Shown here piece after piece: positions 50,289 to 59,131 of a stretch of DNA of 64,000 bases. The first letter of the stretch is position 1; the number at the start of each line of letters is the position of its first letter. The translations under genes and the position numbers were made by a program. The stretch comes from Pedobacter soli (GTDB lineage: Bacteria; Bacteroidota; Bacteroidia; Sphingobacteriales; Sphingobacteriaceae): NCBI RefSeq assembly GCF_900101435.1, contig NZ_FMZH01000011.1, positions 1-64,000 on the forward strand, written 5' to 3'. The notes beneath the pieces are model-generated. The model did no database searches and was not told where the DNA came from. It saw only the letters and a program-made list of their open reading frames with translations.

Positions 50289-50843
50289 ATGATTAAAACA
50301 ATTCCATTAGAATACGAAGCCTATTATCACATCTACAATAGAGGGAATAATAGTGAAATCATATTCCGGGAGGAAGATAATTATCTATATTTTTTAAAAT
50401 TGTTAAAGAAATACATTTCGCCAGTTGCGGATATTTTTGTCTATTGCCTTTTAAATAACCATTTCCATCTTTTAATTAAAATAAGAGGTGAAGAACATTG
50501 CGGCGGAAGTGTAGAAAAGAGCTTCTCTAATTTATTTAATGCCTACGCCAAGGCCTTTAATAAGCGATATGATCGCACCGGTAAACTTTTTGAAGAAAGA
50601 TTCAAAAGACGAAAAATAGAAGATGAGGAATATTTAACAGAATTGATATATTATATTCACTCGAATCCACAAAAACATAAAGTATTACCAGACTTTAGAG
50701 ATTATCCCTATTCTTCATTCAATAGTATTTTATCTGATAGAGCAACATCCTTAAAAAGAGAAGAAGTTATTAAATGGTTTGACGGGCTATCTGGCTTTAA
50801 AGAATATCATCAAAAGAAATATGAAGATCTTAAGCGCGTATAA
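50289..50843 (+). CDS. REP-associated tyrosine transposase (RAYT), IS200/IS605-like Y1 fold
   Basis: This 184-residue protein has the HUH motif H58-F-H60 (LNNHFHLLIK) and the catalytic Tyr (121 or 122) in IYYIHSNPQKHK, the pattern of single-domain Y1 transposases linked to REP palindromes. Other family marks are the YYHIYNRGNN start and GKLFEERFKRRKI. RAYTs bind and cut REP hairpins and are held responsible for spreading them. Here the gene is bracketed by two identical palindromes, 50 bases upstream and 14 bases downstream, which are its likely substrates. It appears intact. Confidence 0.9.
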   Translation: MIKTIPLEYEAYYHIYNRGNNSEIIFREEDNYLYFLKLLKKYISPVADIFVYCLLNNHFHLLIKIRGEEHCGGSVEKSFSNLFNAYAKAFNKRYDRTGKLFEERFKRRKIEDEEYLTELIYYIHSNPQKHKVLPDFRDYPYSSFNSILSDRATSLKREEVIKWFDGLSGFKEYHQKKYEDLKRV

Positions 50844-50856
50844 ATAGCATTTATTT

Positions 50857-50889
50857 AGACCTCGCAGGTTTTTAAAACCTGCGAGGTCT
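50857..50889. repeat. REP-like 33-bp palindrome downstream of the RAYT gene
   Basis: Identical to 50206-50238 in sequence and orientation. It also lies 5 bases after the stop of the convergent hydrolase gene (50895), so it could terminate both transcripts. Confidence 0.9.
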
Positions 50890-50894
50890 TGCTG

Positions 50895-51674
50895 TTATTT
50901 CTTATGCGAAAACAACCAGGGCAATAACTCAGGCTCCGCAAAGGCACTATCCCAGCTATTGTGGTTAGCTGTAGGGTAAAGGGTAAATTTAACCTCGTCG
51001 CCAACTGTTTTTAAACGTTCGGCAATAGCGATCGATAATGCGGGATCTACAACATCATCTTTTGCCCCATGGAAAATCCAGAGGGGTGTTTTTTTGTATT
51101 TTTCGATGTTATTGGTATTGTCGCCACCACAAATGGCAATGGCTGCAGCAAATTTACGACGCTCTCTTCTCAGCAGCTCATAAGTACCCATGCCACCCAT
51201 GGATAGACCACCAACGTAAACCTGCTCGCGGTTTACGTAAGGTTTTTTAAGGAAATCTTTAATCATGCCCTGCAATGCGTGCATAATTTTGGTTGGCTTG
51301 CCACCTTCAACAAAACTTAATTTCCTTTTACCTTTAGTGTCTTTATCGATGTTAATATTGGCCCAGAAATCGTTAGCCGGGCATTGTGGAAACACTACAA
51401 TGGCAGGAAAATTTTTGCGCACATCGTTTTTTAAAAACAACTTTCCACCGTGTACCAGCTGACTGGCATTGTCATTGCCTCTTTCGCCACTGCCATGCAG
51501 GAAGATCACTAACGGGTATTTTTGTTCGGGGTTAAAGTTTTCCGGAAACAATACCCTGTAGTAAATAGAATCTTTGCCTTTAATAAAGCTGCCTTTATCG
51601 TATTTTTTAAAATCCTGAGCGTTTAAAAAGAGTACAGAAAAAAGGATGCAGATAGTGAGAGAAAAAGTTTTCAT
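50895..51674 (-). CDS. Secreted alpha/beta-hydrolase (esterase/peptidase-like)
   Basis: From ATG 51674 the product has 259 residues with a signal peptide (about residues 1-19, ending LNA); an ATG at 51710 is less likely. The fold is shown by PLVIFLHGSGERGND (oxyanion region), the nucleophile Ser in GGLSMGGMGTYELL, the acidic residue in GAKDDVVDPALS, and the catalytic His in PTANHNSWDSAF. It resembles the polyhydroxybutyrate-depolymerase or feruloyl-esterase group. It ends the minus-strand PUL and may remove ester groups from glycans, but the terminator at 51798 separates it from the glycosidases. Confidence 0.82.
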   Translation of the reverse strand: MKTFSLTICILFSVLFLNAQDFKKYDKGSFIKGKDSIYYRVLFPENFNPEQKYPLVIFLHGSGERGNDNASQLVHGGKLFLKNDVRKNFPAIVVFPQCPANDFWANINIDKDTKGKRKLSFVEGGKPTKIMHALQGMIKDFLKKPYVNREQVYVGGLSMGGMGTYELLRRERRKFAAAIAICGGDNTNNIEKYKKTPLWIFHGAKDDVVDPALSIAIAERLKTVGDEVKFTLYPTANHNSWDSAFAEPELLPWLFSHKK

Positions 51675-51797
51675 CAGGGATATTATGTTAAATAAGTAGT
51701 TTTCTAGCAATAGTGGTCTTCTATACTTAAGGTAGTTTTAGACGATAAATCCAGCCGATTTGGTTGTCGGGGTTAAAATCATTATGCTTTCCTCTCA

Positions 51798-51840
51798 CAA
51801 AAATAGAAAACCCTGGCTACTTTACAATAGCACAGGGTTA
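51798..51840 (-). terminator. Terminator of the GH3 gene
   Basis: AACCCTG (51809-51815) pairs with CAGGGTT (51833-51839), with an inner CTA/TAG pair. On the minus strand a T-rich stretch follows. Confidence 0.7.
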
Positions 51841-51860
51841 ACAACCAAACCTAATTGTCT

Positions 51861-54158
51861 TTATTTCAGCGTAAAAGATGCTTCTTTTACATCGCGTGAG
51901 TTGGTGCCGATAAATACTTTGAAATCGCCGGGTTCTGCCACAAATTTTAAATCCGAATTATAGAATTTAAGATCGTTTTCGGTTAGGGTAAAAGTGATGT
52001 TTTTGCTTTCTCCAGCCTTTAAACTTACTTTCTGGAAGCCTTTTAGCTCTTTAACCGGTCGGGTAATACTACCCACCAAATCGCGGATATAGAGTTGCAC
52101 AACCTCCTGTCCGTCGTATTTGCCGGTATTGGTTAATGTAACCGACGCGGTAATAGATTTGCCTTTGGTTAATGTATTCGAACTTAATTTAATATCGCTG
52201 TAGTTAAATGTGGTATAGCTTAAGCCAAAACCAAATGGGTACAAGGGATCATTACTTACATCTAAATAGTTAGAGCGGAATTTTTCGAACCATTTACCGT
52301 CGGCTAAAGGGCGACCGGTATTTTTGTGCGCATAATAAAGTGGCACCTGACCAACATTTTGCGGAAAAGTAGCACTCAATTTGCCAGAAGGGTTTGCATC
52401 GCCAAAAAGTACATCGGCAATGGCGCTTCCGGCTTCGCTACCCGGAAACCACACATTTAGAATAGCAGGGATATTTTCATCTTCCCATTTTAAAGCCAGC
52501 GGGCGACCTGTAAACAGCACCATCACAACCGGTTTACCCGTTTTAACCAAAGCTTTTAAAAGATTTTTTTGCGTTTCGGGGATTTGAATATCGGTAACGC
52601 TGCTGCTTTCGCCTGAAAATTCAGAACCTTCACCAACAGTAGCCACAATTACATCCGATTTTTCGGCAACAGCCAAAGCTTCTTTAATCATTTCTGCTTC
52701 TGAGCGCGAATCGTGTTTGTAAGTAGGGTTGTGGATATTTACATAGCGGTGCTCTAAAGCCGAATCGGCCAGGAAGTTAGCACCGCGGGCGGTTAATATT
52801 TTTGCATTGTTGCCTAAAGCATTTTTTAAACCTTGCAAAACCGTTACCGATTTGTCGAATAGAGCCGCTACACTCCAGGTACCGTACATATTGGCAGTGT
52901 TATCGGCCAGTGGACCAACTAAACCAATTGTACCTGATTTTTTAAGTGGTAAGATATTGTTTTTGTTTTTAAGCAATACAAAACTTTCGGCAGCGATCTG
53001 ACGGGCAACGCTACGGTTTTCAGGGCTGAAAACTTCTTTCTCTGCGCGGTTTGCATCACAGAATTTGTACGGATCGGCAAATAAGCCCAATTTGTACTTA
53101 GCCTGAAGAATTAAGCGGCAAGCCCTGTTAATCTGATCGATGCTCACTTTCTTTTCGGCAAGCGATTTTTTTAGTGTACCTAAAAAACCTTCACCCACCA
53201 TATCCATATCTACACCTGCATTTAAAGCCAGTGCCGAAACTGTTTGTAAATCGCCCATTCCGTGCGCAATCATTTCAGGAATACCAGTATAATCGGTTAC
53301 CACGAAGCCTTTAAAGCCCCACTGGTTGCGTAAAACCTCGGTCATTAGCCATTTACTGCCCGTAGCCGGAATGCCGTCAACCTCGTTAAATGAAGCCATA
53401 ATACTGGCGGCACCAGCGTCAACAGCTGCTTTGTATGGCGGAAGGTATTCGTTATACATTTTTACCTTACTCATATCAGTCGTGTTGTAATCTCTTCCTG
53501 CTTCGGCTGCGCCATAAAGGGCATAGTGTTTAACACAAGCCAGAATTTCGTTGTTGGCCTGCAATTTACCCTGATAACCTTTTACCATGGCTTTGGCAAT
53601 TTGAGAGCCCAGATATGGATCTTCGCCATTACCTTCCGAAATCCTTCCCCAGCGTGGGTCGCGCGAAATATCAACCATGGGAGAGAAGGTCCAGTTGATG
53701 CCGCTTGCACTGGCTTCAATGGCTGCAACACGCGCCGATTTTTGAACAGCATCCATATTCCAGGTGGCACTCATACCTAAAGGGATCGGGAAAACGGTAT
53801 TGTAACCGTGTATTACATCCATACCGAACAACAAAGGGATTTTCATCCTGCTGTTTTCTACAGCAACCTTTTGTACTGCTCTGATCTTTTCAACGCCCTT
53901 AATGTTGAATAAACCACCAACCTGGCCATCTTTGATCTTTTTACCGATATCGCTGCTGTTGGCCTGCCCGGTGGTAATATCGCCGGAGCTTGGTAAATTC
54001 AGTTGGCCAATTTTTTCATCGACCGTCATTTTAGCCATCAGGTTATTGATAAAGGTGTTCATCTTTGCTTCCTCAGCCGAAACCGGTTTTTTGGTCTGCG
54101 CAGATGCGTTCAGTACGAAGGCTGTAAAAAAAACAGCCAGGATTTTCGCTCTTTTCAT
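51861..54158 (-). CDS. Beta-glucosidase, glycoside hydrolase family 3
   Basis: The 765-residue protein has a signal peptide (about residues 1-20, ending ASA) and the usual GH3 domains: an N-terminal TIM barrel (about 33-370) with the nucleophile Asp289 in GFVVTDYTG, an alpha/beta sandwich (about 400-620, EGSEFSGESSSV), and a fibronectin-III-like C-terminal domain (KYDGQEVVQLYIRD). It should release terminal glucose from beta-linked oligosaccharides. It is the exo-acting partner of the two GH144-like enzymes encoded upstream. A palindrome lies in its leader (54190-54206). Confidence 0.92.
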   Translation of the reverse strand: MKRAKILAVFFTAFVLNASAQTKKPVSAEEAKMNTFINNLMAKMTVDEKIGQLNLPSSGDITTGQANSSDIGKKIKDGQVGGLFNIKGVEKIRAVQKVAVENSRMKIPLLFGMDVIHGYNTVFPIPLGMSATWNMDAVQKSARVAAIEASASGINWTFSPMVDISRDPRWGRISEGNGEDPYLGSQIAKAMVKGYQGKLQANNEILACVKHYALYGAAEAGRDYNTTDMSKVKMYNEYLPPYKAAVDAGAASIMASFNEVDGIPATGSKWLMTEVLRNQWGFKGFVVTDYTGIPEMIAHGMGDLQTVSALALNAGVDMDMVGEGFLGTLKKSLAEKKVSIDQINRACRLILQAKYKLGLFADPYKFCDANRAEKEVFSPENRSVARQIAAESFVLLKNKNNILPLKKSGTIGLVGPLADNTANMYGTWSVAALFDKSVTVLQGLKNALGNNAKILTARGANFLADSALEHRYVNIHNPTYKHDSRSEAEMIKEALAVAEKSDVIVATVGEGSEFSGESSSVTDIQIPETQKNLLKALVKTGKPVVMVLFTGRPLALKWEDENIPAILNVWFPGSEAGSAIADVLFGDANPSGKLSATFPQNVGQVPLYYAHKNTGRPLADGKWFEKFRSNYLDVSNDPLYPFGFGLSYTTFNYSDIKLSSNTLTKGKSITASVTLTNTGKYDGQEVVQLYIRDLVGSITRPVKELKGFQKVSLKAGESKNITFTLTENDLKFYNSDLKFVAEPGDFKVFIGTNSRDVKEASFTLK

Positions 54159-54189
54159 GCTATGTGTATTTTATTCTTTTTCGTGTTTT

Positions 54190-54206
54190 AATCGTTATAA
54201 ACGATT
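54190..54206. promoter_or_regulatory. 17-bp palindrome upstream of the GH3 gene
   Basis: AATCGTT-ATA-AACGATT has perfect 7-bp arms and lies 32 bases before the GH3 start, in the 90-base gap after the GH43 gene. It may be an operator; no matching regulator is in the window. Confidence 0.4.
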
Positions 54207-54248
54207 GATTATTTCCGCGCGCGTTACAAACGAGCGTGAGCTATATTT

Positions 54249-55988
54249 TTAATCTACCTTTTTAACTGCTGTTTTTGCCGAAACACCATTCTCGTTTATC
54301 GCTTCGATAGCGAAGTAATAAGCTTTTTGGCTATCCATTGCTTTAAACCAGTATTCGTTAAAGTCATGAATCATGATGCAGTTATAAAGTTTATCGGGCG
54401 CGGTGCCATAATACAGGTTATAGGCAAAGGCATTATCAACCGGTTGCCATTTGATATAGGCACTGCGTTTATCTTTCTCGGTGCGCAATACAATCAAGTT
54501 TTTCACTTGTGCTGGTTGCTCACCGTTTCCGTTACCAAAAACGCGCAAACCACTAATGGCAAATTTTCCGGTTGGCATGTGGATATTTACCATTTTAATA
54601 AACCTGGTTTTAACCGGTTTTGGCAATTCGATATAATCATGCGGCACATCTGTTTTGTTCTGACTTTTATCAACCAAGGTCGTCCATTTTTTGCCATCAA
54701 CTGATGAAAGGATTTTGTACTGATGAAAAATACCGGTTTGTTTACCAATAAATTCGGCATCCTGATCGGCATAGTTGATTTGAATGGCATTAACAGTGGC
54801 CAGGCTCCCTAAATCTGTTTGGATCCATTCGCCATTGTTAGCAGTTTTGGCGCTCCAATAGGTTTTTATACTTTCATCTACAGCATTGTTGGCCTCAAAA
54901 GCACCTAATGTAGAAGAAACAGTAACTGGTTTTTTATAGTTAATCAGCATCCATCCCGGACCAGCAGGGCCATTTGCTTTTCTTTCTGAAGGCAGGTAGA
55001 GTGGGTAATCGCCAAATGCGGTATTGGTCCACATCACATCATCCTGATCAAAACCGGTTGGCCAGATGCCCATCCGGCGCTCCCAGGTATTTTTTACACA
55101 AATAATGCTGGTAGAAATGTGCCAGTAATTTTTGTTGTTATCCTGAAAGGTTGCTCCATGGCCTGCACCTCTTGAAAAGCCACCGCCTTTATAACTCAGC
55201 GGATCGGATTGCGGGGTAGCCTGTATGCCATCGAAAAGCGGCTTACAGCCTACCACAACCCCGTCAGAGTATCCGCTAAATTCGGTTCCGGGTGCACCAT
55301 ACTGAAAATAATACTTGCCATTGTGTTTGGTCATCCAGGCACCTTCGGCAAAAGGATCGAGAAAGGTATCGTCCATATACTCGCCGAAACGCTGCCAACC
55401 ATAGCGCCAGCTTTGCAGCAGGTACATCGGGGTACGGGTGCCTTTAGGCTTAAATGTTTTGCGGTCTAATTCAACACCATACATCGGGTAGTTATTGCTG
55501 CTGCCGTTGTACATGTAAAATTTGCCGTCATCATCGGTAAAAAAGGCCGGGTCCCAGCCACCTATTTCCAACGAATCGACCAAAGGAAACCATTTGTTTC
55601 CTTTGGGATCGGTACTGCCCCACAGGGTGAAATTTTTGGTGTAAGTACTCCCAAAAACCACCATGGTATCGCCAACTATGCCTACTCCGGGTGCGCAGAG
55701 TTCATCTTTGGTTTTATTCCACGGGCGCAGAAACTTTCTTTCTTCAAACTTCCAGTTGAGCATATCCGGACTGTGCCAGTAACCCCATTGATTGGTACTG
55801 AACAGGTAGAAATCGCCTTTGTAGTTTACAATAACCGGATCGGCCGTAGCGCGGTGCTTACCCCATTCGGTAAAAGATTCAAAAGGGGTATAGCCATAAT
55901 CCACGTTGATTGGGTTGCAATAGGTTTTTTGCTGTGCCTGCAATCCAACAGTTATGCTGGTTAATATGATGAATAGAATATGCTTCAT
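54249..55988 (-). CDS. Family 43-like glycoside hydrolase with F5/8C-type and FN3-like C-terminus
   Basis: The 579-residue protein has a signal peptide (about residues 1-18, ending LQA). The five-bladed GH43 propeller is recognised by HRATADPVIVNYKGDFYLFSTN, SLEIGGWDPAFFTDDDGKFYMY and FAEGAWMTKHNGKYYF, which carry the catalytic Asp, pKa-modulating Asp and acid Glu of that clan. Residues about 365-480 look like an F5/8C (CBM32-like) carbohydrate-binding domain, and a fibronectin-type domain closes the chain (AYIKWQPVDNAFAYNLYYG). Typical GH43 substrates are arabino- or xylo-oligosaccharides. Its stop lies 90 bases upstream of the GH3 start. Confidence 0.85.
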   Translation of the reverse strand: MKHILFIILTSITVGLQAQQKTYCNPINVDYGYTPFESFTEWGKHRATADPVIVNYKGDFYLFSTNQWGYWHSPDMLNWKFEERKFLRPWNKTKDELCAPGVGIVGDTMVVFGSTYTKNFTLWGSTDPKGNKWFPLVDSLEIGGWDPAFFTDDDGKFYMYNGSSNNYPMYGVELDRKTFKPKGTRTPMYLLQSWRYGWQRFGEYMDDTFLDPFAEGAWMTKHNGKYYFQYGAPGTEFSGYSDGVVVGCKPLFDGIQATPQSDPLSYKGGGFSRGAGHGATFQDNNKNYWHISTSIICVKNTWERRMGIWPTGFDQDDVMWTNTAFGDYPLYLPSERKANGPAGPGWMLINYKKPVTVSSTLGAFEANNAVDESIKTYWSAKTANNGEWIQTDLGSLATVNAIQINYADQDAEFIGKQTGIFHQYKILSSVDGKKWTTLVDKSQNKTDVPHDYIELPKPVKTRFIKMVNIHMPTGKFAISGLRVFGNGNGEQPAQVKNLIVLRTEKDKRSAYIKWQPVDNAFAYNLYYGTAPDKLYNCIMIHDFNEYWFKAMDSQKAYYFAIEAINENGVSAKTAVKKVD

Positions 55989-56009
55989 TTAATGTTATGC
56001 TTATCAATT

Positions 56010-57380
56010 TTATTTCTTCAATGCCGGACTTTCAAAGCCTAATTTAGTTAAGCCTTTCTGTACATCTTCATTGCTCATAAATAGTTTCCAAAGTAATCCA
56101 GACCGGTAATTTTCAATCATCACCACCATTGGTCCCTGATCTATGCCTAAATATCTTTGCGGATACCAGTTGTCGGTTTCAGAAAAGGCATCATAAAAGC
56201 CATATTTGCCCCATACTTTGGTACCTAAATTTTCGTAAAGGTGTCTGATTACCTTCATCGATTCTTTTGGCGTATAAGGAATAGATGAAATGGCAGCGGT
56301 AGGAGAAATTACGCCAAAATCTTCCTGCGGATTATGGGCTGCATACCCCTTAACAGAATAGCTGGCGGTTAACCCCCAGTTGTTTTGGCCATAGCCTTTA
56401 AAGCCTTTTGGGTTAGCTACACAATAATCGTGGATAGCCAGGGTATGGTTTACATTGTTTTCCCAATAGTTGGCATAACGGTCTTTTAATCCTTTTGGAT
56501 TTAAGCCCAAGTAAGAATAGTGTGCCCAGAATAAAGGGCCAACCGAGTTTTTCTGACCCTGATAATCGAGCGTAAAAGGATGGCCGTAGACCTCAAAATT
56601 GGTTTTAATTTCGCCGTTTCTGGCCCAACCCTGATGATAAACCTCGGCAGGTACAGTATGGGTAGGAGAGGAAGCCGCTAATACGTACATAATTAAGCAT
56701 TCGTTATACCCTTTAACAGGAAAGTTCATTTCCCATTGATATTCGGGCGACCAGTGCCAGTACAATACATTTTGGCCATCATTGCGGTACCAGTTAAAAT
56801 CAATGCCTTTCCAAAGTTCATCGGCTTTTTTAGCCAATGCTTTTTCTGCAGTTGTGCCGTTTTTATAATAGCTGTTAATACAGATTAAGGCTTGCGCCAC
56901 AAAAGAAGTTTCTACCAAATCGCCGCCATTATCTTTGCGGCCAAACGGACGTACTTTACCGGTTTCGCCATAAATCCAGTGCGACCAAGCCCCATGAAAA
57001 CGATCGGCTTTGCCCAGAAAATCGAGAATTTTGTTTAAACGTTCCGCTCCATCTTTTTTGGTGACGTACCCCCTGTCGATACCACTTAAAATTGCCATTA
57101 AACCAAAACCTGTAGCGCCGGTTGCAACAGTGCTTTTATCGTTTTCGGGATATATGTTATCTACGTGATAACGCTCTCGGCCAGCACCAGATGTAGGTTC
57201 TGCACCATCCCAGAAATACTGAAAGGTTTGCTTTTGTACCAAATCGAGCAATTGCTCGTCGGTTAAGTTTTTACGGATGGTAAGATCGGGGTTGTAGCCC
57301 GACTTTTTACCCTGAGCGCAGGCAGAAAGGGTAATTAGTGTGAGCGAAAAAAATAAAAAGTGTTGAAAATTGAGTTTCAT
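56010..57380 (-). CDS. GH144-like glucanase lipoprotein (1)
   Basis: This 456-residue protein has a lipoprotein signal with Cys21 (LSAC). The rest is the (alpha/alpha)6-barrel glycoamylase domain: DLVQKQTFQYFWDGAEPTSG, FGLMAILSGIDRG, GGDLVETSFVAQALI, HWSPEYQWEMNFPVKGYNE and TAAISSIPYTPKESM. Members of this domain family include the GH144 endo-beta-1,2-glucanases of Chitinophaga. It is a paralogue of the next gene, separated by 12 bases, which suggests tandem duplication within one operon. Surface or periplasmic location depends on lipoprotein sorting. Confidence 0.88.
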   Translation of the reverse strand: MKLNFQHFLFFSLTLITLSACAQGKKSGYNPDLTIRKNLTDEQLLDLVQKQTFQYFWDGAEPTSGAGRERYHVDNIYPENDKSTVATGATGFGLMAILSGIDRGYVTKKDGAERLNKILDFLGKADRFHGAWSHWIYGETGKVRPFGRKDNGGDLVETSFVAQALICINSYYKNGTTAEKALAKKADELWKGIDFNWYRNDGQNVLYWHWSPEYQWEMNFPVKGYNECLIMYVLAASSPTHTVPAEVYHQGWARNGEIKTNFEVYGHPFTLDYQGQKNSVGPLFWAHYSYLGLNPKGLKDRYANYWENNVNHTLAIHDYCVANPKGFKGYGQNNWGLTASYSVKGYAAHNPQEDFGVISPTAAISSIPYTPKESMKVIRHLYENLGTKVWGKYGFYDAFSETDNWYPQRYLGIDQGPMVVMIENYRSGLLWKLFMSNEDVQKGLTKLGFESPALKK

Positions 57381-57392
57381 TTGTGTGTGTTG

Positions 57393-59060
57393 TTAAAGGT
57401 TGGGGCTGCTAAAACCAAGATTTTTCATTCCTGCTTTTACTTCTGGTGCACTCATAAATAAGTTCCAGATTAATTTTGTTCTGTAATTTTCGATCATGAC
57501 CACAATTGGCCCCTGGTCTATCGCCAGGGTAGAAGTTGCAAACCACTGGTCTTTTAAAGAAAAAGCATCGTAGAAGCCATAATCGCCCCAGGTTTTATTG
57601 CCCAGCTTGTAATAAAAATATCTTAAGGCCTGCATCGATTCGGTAGGGGTGTAAGGCATAGAGGCCAGTGCTGCAGTAGGTGCTATGGTACCCACATCAT
57701 TGGTTGGTGAACTGGCAGTATAACCACCTTGAATATCACTGGCGGTTAAGCCCCAGCAATTTTCGCCATAACCGTAATTGCCGAGGGGGTTAGCTTTGCA
57801 ATAATTGTAATTGATTAAGGCATGTGCTTTGGTTTGGCTTTCGTAATTGGCATAGGCATCTGTCAGGCCGGTTGGATTAATACCCATAAAAGAGTAATGT
57901 GCAAAAAATAGAGGGCCACCATTTGCTGTTCCTAAAGGGAGTTGAACCCCATAGTAGCTGTTGCCGTTTTTCATGGCTCCGTTTTGCGCCCATCCGGCAT
58001 CATAAACTGATTTCGGGATAGAGTAGGTAGGAGAGGATGCCGCCATTACATAGGTAATTAAACATTCGTTCCAGCCTTTAATGGGTAAATTCATGTCCCA
58101 GTTATAGTTGGGGCTCCAATGCCAATACAGCGTATTGCTATTGTCTTTTCGGTACCAGCTCCATTCTACACCATTGTAAATGGTATTAATGTCGGCTCTT
58201 AAAGCAGTTTCGGCAGCGTCAGTTCCATTAAAATATTGTCTGGCTGTTATTAAACCTGCCATTAAGAAAGAGGTTTCTACCAAATCACCACCATTATCTT
58301 TAACGCTAAATGGAATTACCTTTCCGGTATTCCCATCGAGCCAATGCGGATAAGCTCCATGAAAGCGATCAGCTGTTTTTAAGAAGGCTACAATTTTTTG
58401 CATCTGGGCCAAACCATCGGCTCTGCTGATAAAATTGCGGTTAATGCCGGTGATTAAAGCCATAATACCAAATCCTGATCCACCCGAAGTAACTGTATTG
58501 CCAGATGTATTACGCTCCCGGGCTAATCCGCTAACAGGATGACCAAAATCCCAGAAATATTTAAAAGTTTGTTTTTGAACCAGGGTGAGTAGTTCTTCGT
58601 CTGTGATGCGGGCAAATTTGTCGGTATCATCTACTGCAGTAATCAGGGTTACGGTTATAGCTGTTTGTAATTTGTTTCCGGATTTTGATAATAGTCCGGT
58701 ATTGATGTTTAAAATATATTTTGTAATAGGTTGCAAAGCCGAAGGGCTGATTACAACGGTATTATCGTTATTTTCTAAAGCTGAGGTAAATGCTGCCGGG
58801 TTTCCGGTGGCATCGGTTAAGGTAATGTTTCCGCTAACAGAAGATAGGTTGATAGGGGAAGAGAAGGTAATTTTAACAACAGGCGTATTGTTTAAACCAT
58901 AATAGGTAAAGCCGTTGTAAGTGCCATTTACTTTTAAATCGGCAAAGGCATAAGTTGATGGAGGGGCTACCGGGTCGATTACGGGATCGTTACTGCCTCC
59001 TTTTTTGCAGGCAAAGAAAAAAATGGAAAGGATTAGAATAAAGCAGTAGTTTTTTTTCAT
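57393..59060 (-). CDS. GH144-like glucanase lipoprotein (2) with extra N-terminal domain
   Basis: The 555-residue protein has a lipoprotein signal with Cys18. Residues about 35-140 form an Ig-like or Big_5-type beta-sandwich (NNTPVVKITFSSPINLSSVS). The catalytic glycoamylase barrel (about 150-555) matches its neighbour: LVQKQTFKYFWDFGHPVSG, GGDLVETSFLMAGLI, HWSPNYNWDMNLPIKGWNE and TAALASMPYTPTESM. The added domain may place the catalytic part at the outer-membrane surface. It is the first gene after the hairpin terminator at 59074, so its expression relative to susCD may be reduced. Confidence 0.88.
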   Translation of the reverse strand: MKKNYCFILILSIFFFACKKGGSNDPVIDPVAPPSTYAFADLKVNGTYNGFTYYGLNNTPVVKITFSSPINLSSVSGNITLTDATGNPAAFTSALENNDNTVVISPSALQPITKYILNINTGLLSKSGNKLQTAITVTLITAVDDTDKFARITDEELLTLVQKQTFKYFWDFGHPVSGLARERNTSGNTVTSGGSGFGIMALITGINRNFISRADGLAQMQKIVAFLKTADRFHGAYPHWLDGNTGKVIPFSVKDNGGDLVETSFLMAGLITARQYFNGTDAAETALRADINTIYNGVEWSWYRKDNSNTLYWHWSPNYNWDMNLPIKGWNECLITYVMAASSPTYSIPKSVYDAGWAQNGAMKNGNSYYGVQLPLGTANGGPLFFAHYSFMGINPTGLTDAYANYESQTKAHALINYNYCKANPLGNYGYGENCWGLTASDIQGGYTASSPTNDVGTIAPTAALASMPYTPTESMQALRYFYYKLGNKTWGDYGFYDAFSLKDQWFATSTLAIDQGPIVVMIENYRTKLIWNLFMSAPEVKAGMKNLGFSSPNL

Positions 59061-59073
59061 TTCGGGAGATTTT

Positions 59074-59106
59074 TAAAAAGGGCTGCCAGCCGGCAACCCC
59101 TTTTAT
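59074..59106 (-). terminator. Terminator or attenuator within the PUL
   Basis: About 12 bp of stem (GGGCTGCC 59080-59087 with GGCAACCCC 59092-59100, plus A/T ends) carry a T tract on the minus side. It lies between the LamG gene and the GH144-like genes, as in many SusCD operons where upstream genes are expressed more. Confidence 0.7.
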
Positions 59107-59131
59107 TTGTGCCTGTTTTAAGGTGGGAATT

